The notes beneath the pieces were generated by a model. That model did no database searches, was not told the origin of the DNA, and saw only the letters and a list, made by a program, of their open reading frames with translations. This document shows positions 23,152-33,455 of a stretch of 64,000 nucleotides of DNA, one piece after another. The stretch's first letter is position 1, and each line of letters opens with the position of its first letter. A program made the position numbers and the translations under genes. The stretch lies in the NCBI GenBank assembly GCA_029339195.1, contig JAPTJF010000352.1, positions 1 to 64,000 on the forward strand. Reading direction: 5' to 3'. The DNA comes from Micractinium sp. NFX-FRZ (lineage: Eukaryota; Chlorophyta; Trebouxiophyceae; Chlorellales; Chlorellaceae).

Positions 23152-26100
23152 ATGCAGCAGGGCGGGCAGGCAGAGCCACCGGAGCAGCAGCCTCCAGCAG
23201 CGCTGGGCGCAGGGGAGGGCCAGCCTGCTGAGGCTCCTCAGATCACGGTGGCCGCGGCGGAAGTCAGGTGGGGCGCTGCAGCCAAGCGCTGCTGCTCCCC
23301 TACCTTCAGGCACCGCCACCGCCTGCCGCCGCTGCTGCTGCCGCTGGCCAGGAATGCAAGCCTCCCATGCTGCCCTAGAGCCGGCACCCCACCCCATGCT
23401 CCACTCCTTGCTGCCCGGCACGCCTGCAGGAACCGGGGCAAGGGGCAGTACGGGTGCACCCACTACCGGCGGCGCGTGCGCTTCATCACGCCCTGCTGCA
23501 ACGAGGAGTGGTGGTGCCGGCACTGCCACAACAAGGCCAAGGACACGGATGAGCAGGTGGGCTTGATGGCTAGGTGGGCAAGCAGGGCAGGCAGCGGTGC
23601 GGGCGGGGAAGGTGGTGAGGTGCCCGCTGGTGGCAGGTGGGACTGACGCGACCCTTCTGCTTGCGAGCGTGCGCCCCTGGCCTGCCTTGTGAGCCCATGC
23701 CCTGCCGCCCTCCCTGTGCAGCCTGGCTACGTCGACTGCTGCCGATTTTGCTGCTGCTGTCGGACTTGATGTGCTTGCCATGCTGCGCCTGCTGTGCGCG
23801 CTGTGCCATGCAGGACTGGCAGAAGAAGCACGAGCTGGACCGCAAGGCCATCCAGGTTGGGCGCCGTGCAGCATCACAGCCGCACGAAGCATGCTGCCCA
23901 TGCTGCTTCGGTGGCATATGCTGCCCATGTCCCTGTGCTGTCCGCTGCCGCTTGCCTGCCGCCCGCCAGCGCTCCCCCAACCGCACCCCGTGTCCTTTCC
24001 CCTCCCTGCAGGAGCTCGTGTGCGCTGTGTGCAACACGCGGCAGGGCGTGTCTCCCAACTGCGTGTCCTGCGGCGTGGACTTTGGTGCGTGTGGGTGGGG
24101 TTGTTCCTGTGCTCTGCCTGGGGTGCGCTGGGGGTGCCGCACGTAGATGAGAGCTGCAGGCTCTCCCAGTCGCTTTTGCCTGCCTCCTGCTGTGATGCCC
24201 GTCCATCTCTCTTCGGCATCTCTTGATATGCAGCGGCTCCCTTGCCTTCTGGTTACCATCTTTGCTCGGTTGCAGGCACCTCTTTGCGCTGCTGCAGGCA
24301 CCGATGCCTGCCTGGCCTGCCGTACCCAGCAGCCCTACCAGTACTGCCTCCTCTCATGCATGAGTAATCCACGCCTGCAGGCGCCTACGCCTGCCGTCAT
24401 CTGCCGCTTCTCTGATGACGACCTCGCCAAGCAGCCCCACCACGGCTGCCATAATAACAATTTAACGCTTGTATTGATGCGTTTGTGTGTGCAGGTGCCT
24501 GCGCCCTCTTTGACAACACACATGACCAAGCAGCCCCACCACTGCTGCGTTTCAACAACGCCGATCCAATCATCACCTCTGCATGCAGGCGCCTACGCCT
24601 GCCTCACCTGCCGCTTCTTCGACGACGACCTCGCCAAGCAGCCCTACCACTGCCAGCAGTGCGGCATCTGCCGCATCGGCGGCCGCGACAACTACTTCCA
24701 CTGCGACACATGCGGCTCCTGCTACAGCATGGCGCTCCAGGTGGGCTGTGGCCTGGGGCGTTTGCGCCAGGCCCGTGTGGCATTGCAGGCCTGGCTGGTT
24801 TGTACTGCGCCAGGCTTGGTTGGTTGTTTGCGCCAGGCATGTTTGTTTGCGCCAGGCCTGTTGGGCGTTGCAGGCATCCGTGGGCATGCAGGCATGCATG
24901 CCGGTGGGGTGTTGGGTGGTGCGGGTGCCCCCATCCGCTCTCCCTGCTCCCGTTATCAGCCAGACCCCCGCCGTGCTCCTCACCCGGTTCGTCGCCACCC
25001 CCCCCTGTGTGCAGGGCAACCATCAGTGCGTGGAGCGGGCGATGCACCAGAACTGCCCCATCTGCTTTGAGTTCCTGTTTGAGAGCGTGGACCCCACCAC
25101 CGTGCTGCGCTGCGGCCACACGATACACACGCAGTGCGTGCGGGTGAGTGGAGGGGCAGGGGGCGGGCAGGCGGGTGGGCACGTGGGCGGGCGGGCGGGC
25201 ACGAGGTAGTTCAGTCGAATGAGTAACGTCCGGGCAAGTGAAGGGCGCAGGGTGTGTGCCCTGGGGGCGCCTGCGTGAGGCTAGCCAGCAAGCTGTCGGC
25301 ATGCGGACTCGCCTCCCACCCGTACCTTGCTTCCCTCTCGTTCACTGTACTCTGCCTCCTTGATGTCGGGAGGTTGAGGCCGACACCACAGTTGGGTGGG
25401 CCAACCTGCCCCCTTCTTGCCTTTAGTCTGATACACCAACACTCTCCTCCACACGCTCCCCCTGCCGAATTGGCACCCACCTGTAGCACCCCCTCTTGCT
25501 TGCTTGCCTTGACAACAGAGCTGATAGTCAGTCTGCATTGCAGTGTGTGCCCCAACTACGCCTCCCCCTCGCCTCCTGCCCCGCCTCTTCGCCCCGCCTC
25601 CTCCTCACATCACCCAAGCTGGAGGCCAACCCCTGGTCCGGTGTGCCCCGCCTGCCCCGACCCCTCACCTCCTGCCCCGCCTCCCCTCCCTCGCCTTTGC
25701 AACCACAGGAGCTGGAGGCCAACCCCAACGCGGTGTGCCCCACCTGCCCGATCTGCAAGAAGAGCCTGGGGGACTACTCGCGGCACTGGGCGGAGCTGGA
25801 CAGACAGGTTGGTGTCACACCCGTTCCGAGAGGCTGGTGTTGTGCAGCATGGCTGTTAGAAGCTTGGCACAGGAAGGGGGGTCACCCAGGCTTTCCGCCC
25901 TTGCATGTGCACACCGGACCGCAAACCCGCACTCCCTTGCCCTCCTTCGCACACGATCCAACACGCCCGCAACTGCTTGTTCCCGCAGGTGCGCGCGCTG
26001 CCGGTGCCCCCAGAGTACAAGGGCTGGCGCGCCGACATCCTCTGCAACGACTGCTCGTGAGTGGCTGGTGACAGGTTGTTGGCCAATGGGTATGGGGTGA

Positions 26101-27264
26101 AGGCATGCGGGTGCATGCACACGCTGGGCCTGCTGCTGCAGGTAGGTGGCTGCATGCAACCGCACCTGCTGCAGGCAATGGCGCCGCAGGTGCGCCCTTC
26201 CACAGCCGTCCCCGTCCCTCAGCCTTCCCCGTCCCACCGCCCTCCCTGCGCACCCTGCCCCCCTGCCTGCCTTCCCCTGCAGGCACAGCAGCACCATCCC
26301 CTTCCACCTGCTGGGCCTGAGGTGCACCGGCTGCGGCAGCTACAACACTCGCCGCATGGGGCTGCACAGCGCAGATGGCTCGCCCCTCGAAAACGCGGCG
26401 CGGCTGGGGCTGCCCGGTGGCGGCGGCGGCGGCGGCGGCGGGGCGGGGGCCGGCGGCGCCGGCGGCGGCCCGCTGGCAGGCATTGCACCCAACCTGGCCC
26501 AAAACCTTTTAGAGGTGAGCCGCCTCTTGTTACTGAGTTGTCCCTCTGCCCGGGCTTGCTGCCACACTTTCTGTGCCTGGTGCTGCGGTGGGGGAGGCGT
26601 ACAGTCTGCCGAGGCCCACATCCCACCGGCACGGCCCTGCGCCTGGCAGGGGTGGCATCGCCCTTGGGCATTGCTCGGCGCAACCGTCTAACCTGCGTGC
26701 CCCGCTTTCCGCTGGTGTGCCAGGCGCTGTTTGCGGGGCCGCAGGGGGGCGATGACGTTGATGATGAGGGGGATGAGGAGGAGTGGGCCAGCGGAGAGGA
26801 GGTGCGCTGGGTTGATCATGCTGAGACTACCTGCTGAGCAAACTGGCTGTTTGTTGGCACTGCGAGCTGGCGGGCGGTCAGGCGGGCCTTGGCCAGCTCT
26901 GTCTGCCTGCCCTGCGTGTGTGCTTTTTGTTCAGCAACGCATCAGCTATCAGTTTGTTACCATGATGCACATGTGCCTCCCCTGCCCATGCCTGCAGGAT
27001 GGTGAGGATGATGATGAGGAGGAGGATGACGAGGATGATGAGTGGGTGACGGATGATGGGGAGGGAGAGCAGGAGGAGGGCGGCGGCGAGGGAGGAGCGG
27101 AGGTTGAGGAGGCGGCGGCGGAGGCAGCAGCAGCAGCAGCAGCAGCGCAGCAGCAGCCAGCAGATGCAGCAGCAGCAGACGGCGGCGGTGGCGGTGGCGA
27201 CAGTGGCGCTGTGGACGACGCGGAGGCTGGGTCGGCGCCTGCCGCAGCCAACCATCAGTCCTAA
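23152..27264 (+). CDS. CHY/CTCHY/RING zinc-finger E3 ubiquitin ligase (RCHY1/MIEL1-like)
   Basis: Eleven exons join in phase to 460 residues: 23152-23267, 23430-23556, 23814-23855, 24012-24084, 24589-24740, 25015-25143, 25709-25807, 25989-26056, 26283-26514, 26724-26801 and 26998-27264 (TAA). The CHY finger spans about residues 45-120 (YGCTHYRRRVRF, CCNEEWWCRHCHN, CAVCNTRQGVSPNC). The CTCHY finger follows at ~121-170 (ACLTCRFFDDD, CQQCGICRIGGRDNYFHC). The RING is at ~180-232 (CPICFEFLF, VLRCGHTIHTQCV, CPTCPICKKS), then a zinc-ribbon (ILCNDCS, RCTGCGSYNTRR). This is the order of human RCHY1/PIRH2 and plant CHYR/MIEL1 ligases. The Gly/Ala run and a ~110-residue acidic C-terminal tail are additions not usual in the family. 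The extra CPTC before the last RING pair is slightly unusual. Confidence 0.93.
24298..24640 (+). repeat. Repeated copies of the start of RING-gene exon 5
   Basis: The true exon start at 24589 (GCGCCTACGCCTGCC) is preceded by diverged copies at about 24298, 24381 and 24495, each after a CAG. The 24381 copy matches for about 70 bases, including GACGACCTCGCCAAGCAGCC. It is frameshifted and hits a stop, so it is not an alternative exon. Confidence 0.85.
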
Positions 27265-27833
27265 GGCAGCAAGCCGGCCTGACCGGCAGGGCTGGCCGCT
27301 GGCAGCGCCGTGTGTAAAGCTTTCCAGGCGCGAAAACTCAATGCCCTCGCTTTTCAGGCGCGGAAACTCAATGCTCCCAAAAAGCATCTTCTCTGTACCA
27401 CTAGCCCCGCTAGCCCCTTCACCATCATCGCCAGGTCATGCATGCATACATGCGTGCATACACACCCACCTGACCCCCTGCTGCATACTGCGCTGAGGAC
27501 CTGCTTCGTCACCCCTAGAACCGTGGTCCTTTGCGCTCTCAGTCAGCTGCGGATCTCTCGTGTTGGCATGCCGTCATTTCACACCATGCATGCAAAGCCA
27601 AAGCATCAACTGGTGTCCAGGATGAACAGGGGGCAAATGTGGTCATAGGAAGAAGGGCGGGGTGTGTCGCGTGTCGAGTGTTGTGCGAGGCGGGAACAGC
27701 GGCAGGGAGCAGGGCACGGAGGCAAACAGGTCAGATAACGGGGGGGAGGGAGCGTAACACATCAGAAGAGCTCACAAAACAGTTATAAGAATGCTTTCAG
27801 AGACCGGGCAGGCGGGTGCGCACCCCTGCACCC
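27265..27833. other. Convergent 3' region
   Basis: This region lies between the RING gene (+) and EAF6 (-). It contains a 22-26 base direct repeat (GGCGCGAAAACTCAATGC, then GGCGCGGAAACTCAATGC at about 27326 and 27357). No gene is recognised. Confidence 0.4.
27313..27317 (+). terminator. TGTAA polyadenylation-type motif
   Basis: TGTAA lies about 50 bases after the RING-gene stop codon. It matches the common green-algal poly(A) element; its use is inferred. Confidence 0.4.
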
Positions 27834-28705
27834 TCAGTATCGCCGCTTAGGTGGCGGTGCTGCTGCCACGCCGCGTGCGGCCTGCACCGGCACTGCCGCT
27901 GGTCCCCCCAAGTACACGCCCGCAACTGCCGCCTGGTCTGCCGGGCTGGCCTGCGCTTCCAGCGTCTGCGGAAGGCACGCGGGTGGGACAAGAGGGCGGG
28001 GGGCCCGGGGATTGTTGCCGAGGGCGTGGGGTATTCGGGTCCAGGGCGCTAGGGGCGTGGGCGGTGTGAGCCAGCACCCAAACAGTTGAGCAGCATGCAC
28101 AGCGAGATGTGCACTGCATAGAAACCCATCAATCAAATGCAGATGCCGCCCATCGGAGTTACATGACCCAGCAGGCAGAAACGGCAGAATACGGCAGCAG
28201 CGCAGGCCAGCAGGCGCAGCACCCACCCCGGGCGAGGTGATGGAGGAGAGGGAGAAGACTCGGTCCTCCAGTCGGAACTGGCGGTTCTTGTTCTTGGCCT
28301 GGGCGCTCTTAGAGGTCAGGAACTCGTTGAAGCCCTGCACGGAGAGTAAGGAGAGACAGCGGGTTGTGAGGGATGTCCGGCAGGGAAAGCCCCCGCGGCG
28401 CCCGTGGCGGCCTGGCCAACAGCAGCAGCCCTCGCCTTGACGACGTTGCCGAAGTTGGTGTAGTCGGCGGTGAAGTAGACGGACTCCAGCTCGTAAATCT
28501 GCGGAGGCAGAGCGCAAGAGAAGAGAGTTGGGCAGCGCTTGAAGGCCCTGGCGGGGAGAGGCCAGCCCGCGCGCTCGGGGCGTCTCGCGCCGCTGTCGCC
28601 GCCCTCACCGACACCTACCTGCTTCTCCAGCTTGCCAAGGTCCACCGCAATGACTTCCCGCCGCGCGTTGAGCGCCTCCAGCGCCGGCGAAGGCTGGGCA
28701 CTCAT
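27834..28705 (-). CDS. EAF6: EAF6, subunit of the NuA4 histone acetyltransferase
   Basis: Four exons join in phase to 129 residues: 28705-28619, 28498-28436, 28334-28227 and 27965-27834 (TGA). The sequence has the EAF6/MEAF6 core: ALEALNARREVIAVDLGKLE, then IYELESVYF, TNFGNVVKGFNEFL and RLEDRVFSLSS. Yeast Eaf6 and human MEAF6 are small coiled-coil subunits of NuA4/TIP60, MOZ and HBO1 acetyltransferase complexes. The length fits the family. The conserved join VVK-GFNEF requires a GC donor (AAG followed by GCGAGG) at 28435. The C-terminal tail is Ala/Pro-rich and ends KRRY. Confidence 0.92.
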
Positions 28706-28990
28706 CTTTCGGAGGCTGTTGCAAGCGGGAGTGATCTGAAAATGCAGCAGACGTCACCGACAAACAGGCGGAGAGCGCTGAGCAGCAGGAGCAGTCGAGC
28801 GCCCCGCCCCGCCCCTGCCCGTCGGGCGTAGCATGCGGCGGCTTACGCCCTCCGCCTTCCACATGCCCTCCTTTCGTTTGAACAAGATAGCAGTGCGTCT
28901 AAGCGAGCAAGTAGTATACATTTGAACATCTCGAAACATAAAAGCATACCGCCAGGCCAAATTAACATGCACATCTGCCCTGCGTGCTGC

Positions 28991-30520
28991 TCACCCACCG
29001 GCGTGCTCACTCGAGCGGGCGGCGGCCAGCAGTGAGAGTGTCCAGAGGTTGCCCAGAAGCAGCCACGAAAACACGGCAACATGCAAGATGTTCAGCCCCT
29101 CGCCGAGGCACATGCGGTGCAGCCCGGAATCCAGGGACGCCCACAGCTGCGCCGCCGCTCGAGCCACGGTCAGCGCACGCCCGTTCACGCAGCGAGGAAG
29201 CAGCTGCCGCTGCTGCCCGCCCCGCTGCTCACCCTGCTGCCGGGCTGCAGGCTGCGTCCAAGTCCAGGCCGCAACCAATGTTGGGCAGCACGATGCCGCA
29301 CGCCAGCTGATGCATGTTGAGCAGCGCCGTGCAGCGCAGCAGGCTGCTCGCGGCACCTGCAACGCGCAGCCAGGGAACAGAAGGGCTGTCTGCATGTGTG
29401 CAGGCGGGCAGAGGGGCCACATGAGACGTGGTAAGCCTTGGCTGCCAGCAATCTTCTTCCGTTCACAAACCTCACAACTGTGTAATGGCCCCCTAAGCCA
29501 CCACCTGAGGTGGAGGTTGATCAACCGCCCTCACTCGTGACTTGCACCTGAGAGGTCGGGGCGGGCAAAGACGGGGAGGTAGGCGAGCAGTGCGTTCCAG
29601 ACCCTGCCCAGGCGCCGCCGGGAGAGGCGGCTGGAGAGGAGCGGGCAGCGGCAGTACCCGGTGTTGTTGGCGGACAGGTACATGACCAGGCACTGCTGCA
29701 GCAGGACAGCCAGTGGCGGCTGGTGCAGGCCCGCTCCCATTGCCATATGGGTCAGAACGCGGGTGCCTGGATGCATGGGCGGAAAAATGATTGGCAGCGG
29801 TCATACAAGCTGAGCACGCGGCACAGCCTCCATACAAGCTGTTGTAGAGTGCAGGAGGACGCTACTTGCTAGCGGGCAGCCAGCAGCAGCAAAGGCTGCG
29901 CAGCTCTAATGCGACCAAAAGGTCATTCTGCCCTGCACACACCACTCACCCACAGCAACGCGGACATAGTCTTGCACAAGGCCCAACACCCCAGGCACGG
30001 CTGGCTGCTGTAGCAGGACTGCTGTGCCCTCCTGCACCATGGCAGTGGTGGGTCAAAACGGGTGTAACAAGTGCAGGCAGGGCAGGCAGGCAGGGGACAG
30101 TCTTGGTGACTCAGACGGAAGGGGCAGTCCGTCCTCCTTCGACTCAATTTGAAGCGTTGCCGGACCTCTGGGATGATCTCTACACAGGCGCTGGTGGCTC
30201 CTCTCACCTGCGTCGACCGCATGCTGGGCACGCTGGCTGTTGCCAGGCGCAGCAGCGTGAGAGCGGCCACCCGGCAGCCACGTGGCCGGCGGTGCACGGT
30301 AGGCAAAGACTACCCAGCAGGCGTAGAGACCTGCTTGCAGGGCCTGGTGCAGGTGTTGCTGCAATGTTGCATCATGCCAGGTGCGCCGCCAGATGAGAGC
30401 CTGGAACACCAGGACGTTGATGCTGGCTACCTGCTCCACGCGCTGCCACAACGGCGGCAGCTGCGGCGGCGCCGGCGGCTGCCCGCCTGAAACTTGCACG
30501 CTGCTGCCGCCCGGCTGCAT
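28991..30520 (-). pseudogene. Frameshifted tandem copy of the membrane-protein gene at 31087-32663
   Basis: The four exon equivalents are 30520-30208, 30031-29950, 29766-29548 and 29356-28991. The middle two have exactly the lengths of the intact neighbour (82 and 219). Two frame-breaking changes are visible against the neighbour. In exon 1, just after APPATW, five bases are missing (near 30279), and the old frame VAALTLLRLATASVPS continues shifted. In exon 4, one extra base after ATCGTGCTGCCC (near 29281) shifts the frame before AWTWTQP. The downstream frame then stays open to the TGA at 28991, with conserved WLLLGNLWTLSLLAAARS. So it is either a young pseudogene, uses undetected splicing, or carries assembly errors. 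High conservation elsewhere suggests recent loss. Confidence 0.7.
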
Positions 30521-31086
30521 TGCTTGAGCGGTTGCCGATCGCCGGTGGGAAGCCTTCTAGGGGCTGCTGCTCGGATAACAAGGGGTCCACGGCGCCCCTC
30601 GTGATCACGTATCAATACCAATATGCGCCGCAAAATACAGCTTCGCCGAAGACTTCGCGATTACAACCGGCTGGCAAAGGCGGCGACAGGCGCTGGGAAG
30701 AATTTGGCGTGTGGTACCATCACTGCAGCGATGAGTGTTCAGCTGCGCCGCTGCCGATTTGCCGGCGCCAGCAGCTCGCTTGGTGGTCCATGCCTCCAAG
30801 CCAAAATCGCATTGTGTGCCAGTAGCAGTGCTGTCCATGTGCAGTCCCTGCCTAACGGCGGTGGTATCATGAGGCCACAGTTGTGCTTGCTCGTGCCTCC
30901 ACCGCCTTCACTGGTCCCGCCTTCCCGCAATGTGTGCAGTACCAAATGCAGTTAATTAGTCTGCCTTTGCTCAATCGCTGAGCCATCACAGGCGTACGCT
31001 GGTCTAAACACATACATAGCACATACAAGGACAGCAAGCACATCGAACAAGCTTGCCTGCAAGCAAATCAAGCAGCTAGCTGCTGC
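30521..31086. other. Spacer between tandem paralogues
   Basis: This is the promoter side of the frameshifted copy and the 3' region of the intact copy. TTACA near 30665 gives TGTAA on the minus strand, about 420 bases past the intact gene's stop. No gene is seen. Confidence 0.4.
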
Positions 31087-32663
31087 TCACCCGACGGTGT
31101 GCACAGCCGAGCGAGCGGCGGCAAGCATTGAGAGTGTCCAGAGGTTGCCCAAAAGCAGCCATGCAAATATCAGTATACAGGGAACGTTCAGCCCCTGCGC
31201 GTGGCACATGCGGTGCAGGCCTGCGTTCAGCGCCGCCCACTGCTGCGCCGCCGCTCGGGCCAAGGCCAGCGCACGCCCTTTCACACAGCGCACAGACTGC
31301 TGCCTGCCCCGCTGCTGCCCGCCCTGCTGCTCGCCCAGGCGACCGCCCTGCAGCGCTTCCTGCTGCCGGACTACAGGCTGCGTCCAAGTCCAGGCTGCCA
31401 CCAGTGTGGGCAGCACGATGCCGCACGCCAGCTGATGCATGTTCAGTACCGCCACGCAGCGCGGCAGGCTGCGTGGGGCACCTGCTCAGGCGCAGGCGTG
31501 AAGCGGGCGCTCCCATCAGGGTGTGCAAGCATGTGGCGGGGGTTGTGCAAGCATCGCTGAGCAGCCTGAGCTTCCTGCCTGAGCTTCCTGCCTGCTCTTC
31601 TTGTTCACTTCCCACTGGCCATATGCTACAAGCAGCAGCCGCACCTGAGAGGTCGGCGTGAGCAAAGACGGGGAGGTAGGTGAGCAGTGCCGTCCAGACC
31701 CTGCCCAGGCGCCGCCGGGAGAGGCGGCTGGTGAGGAGCGGGCAGCGGCAGTACTCGGTGTTGTTGGCCGTCAGGGACATGACCAGGCACTGCTGCAGTA
31801 GGACAGCGAGCGGTGGCTGGTGCAGGCCCGCGCCCAACGCCATGTTGGGCAGCACACGCGTTCCTGCGGGCAGCAGGAGGCAGGGAACACAGGGCAGGCG
31901 AGTATTAACAGCGCCAGGTCACACTTGCTTATGATCTGATCACGAACTGGTCGTGAAATGCGCCAGGCTGAGCCTGCCAGCCCGGAACGCGTCGGCGAAT
32001 TGCCAATCAGTGAGCAAGTTCTAGCAGGCAACCCACTCTCTGCCCCCCCCCCCACACATTCACACCACGCACCCACAGCAACGCGGAAGTAATCCCCCAC
32101 AAGCCCCGTCAGTCCAGGCGTGGCACGCTGCTCCAGCAGGACCGCTGTGCCCTCCTGCATGCAAATGAACACACGCAAATGAACACACGCAAATGAACAC
32201 ATGCAAATGAACACACGCAATGCTTCATTAAGTCAACATGGCAGATGGCCAGTGGGCGGGCAGGCTTGCTGCCACAACCCCAATATTCTTGAGGATCCGT
32301 GACAGAATCTAGGCACTAGCCACACACCTGCGCCGATCGCACGCTGGGCACGCTGGCTGTTGCCAGGCGCAGCAGCGTGAGCGCCGCCACCCGGCAGCGG
32401 GCCCAGGTTGGCGGCGGTGCGCGGTAGGCAAAGGCTGCCCAGCAGGCGTAGAGCCCCGCCTGCAGGGCCTGGTGCAGGTGCTGCTGCAGGGTGGCGGCAG
32501 GCCAGGTGCGCCGCCAGATGAGGGCCTGGAACACAAGCATGTTGATGCTGGCCACCTGCTCCACGCGCTGCCACAGCGGCGCCAGCTGCGGCAGCGCCGC
32601 CGGCTGCCCGCTGGAGGCCGGCTGCATGGTGGAGGAGGGCACGCTGATGCCAACCGGCTGCAT
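31087..32663 (-). CDS. Unknown multi-pass membrane protein (intact tandem paralogue)
   Basis: Four exons join in phase to 343 residues: 32663-32328, 32154-32073, 31863-31645 and 31481-31087 (TGA). Several hydrophobic segments are visible: VASINMLVFQALIW, ALQAGLYACWAAFAY, VAALTLLRLATASV, LHQPPLAVLLQQCLVMSL, VWTALLTYLPVFA, LNMHQLACGIVLPTLVAAW and ILIFAWLLLGNLWTLSMLAA. These suggest five to seven membrane spans. A Gln-rich loop separates the last two. I do not recognise the family; it may be specific to green algae. The downstream tandem copy (28991-30520) is frameshifted. No targeting signal is obvious. Confidence 0.7.
32160..32221. repeat. Minisatellite of 14-15 bp units beside a splice acceptor
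   Basis: TGCAAATGAACACACG-like units repeat about four times directly upstream (on the minus strand) of exon 2 of the membrane-protein gene. The acceptor CAG at 32155-32157 (minus strand) lies within the edge of the array. Confidence 0.8.
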
Positions 32664-33455
32664 CCCCTGGGGCTGTCACGGCAGATGAGCCAGAGCTTCC
32701 AAGGGAGCACCAGAGCTGCAGTGTTGAGCACTGCTGCTCACGGCCAGGAGACTGGCTCCTGATTCATGCGATTGGGAGGCGCTTGTTGAAGGAGGCGCTT
32801 GTTGAATGCAGATCTCTGTGTCGAGATGAATGCCGAGGCGCTAGTGGGCGCCCCGCTGGCAGCCTGCCCTGCAATTGCGCCAAGTGGCAGCTCCGCCGCC
32901 GGTACGGCTGGCTCAGGGGTCGCCTGTTCCCAGTCACAGAGCCGTTCTGCCCTTTACCTACACTTTAAAATTACACGCGGCATCTGACACATCAAGTTAA
33001 TAGCAAAAGTGGATCCATCCAGGGCAGGGACGACCAGCTCAGGTCCTGCCTGCCAGGCACTGCCTGGGGAGCGCCCACCTTGGGTGACGGGCGGCTGGCT
33101 CGGTATCAACAAGGGCGTCTTGCTCACACCACGAGGACGTCAGTGCACCCAAGTAGAAAATACTGCAAAATCTACGTGGCTTGAGCCGTGACGGCAATCA
33201 AAGTAGAGCAAGATGAGCACAGCAGGGGCAGCCACTGCCGAGCTTCCCGCTTCGCCTGCTACGCAGCGGCGGCGCGGGTGACCGGCCGCAGGTCCCCTGG
33301 ACTGCCGCAGGCTGTCCTCTGTGCCCCGCAGGCTTGTACCTCTGCCCGATGCATGCTTGATCCACTGCCCCTGAGCGGTTCAGATGCGCCCAGCTTTCGC
33401 CGCCTGACGCACCTCGCTCAAACTCGGGCCACCACTCGACTGGCCTGAGCAACAA
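32664..33455. other. Divergent intergenic region
   Basis: This region should contain the promoters of the membrane-protein gene (-) and the HNH-like gene (+). GGAGGCGCTTGTTGA is directly repeated at about 32770 and 32790. No gene is seen. Confidence 0.4.

Noticed and set aside
24381..24450. Possible alternative or mutually exclusive exon copy in the RING gene
   Set aside because: The copy shifts frame and meets a stop after about a dozen codons, so it is a degenerate duplicate.
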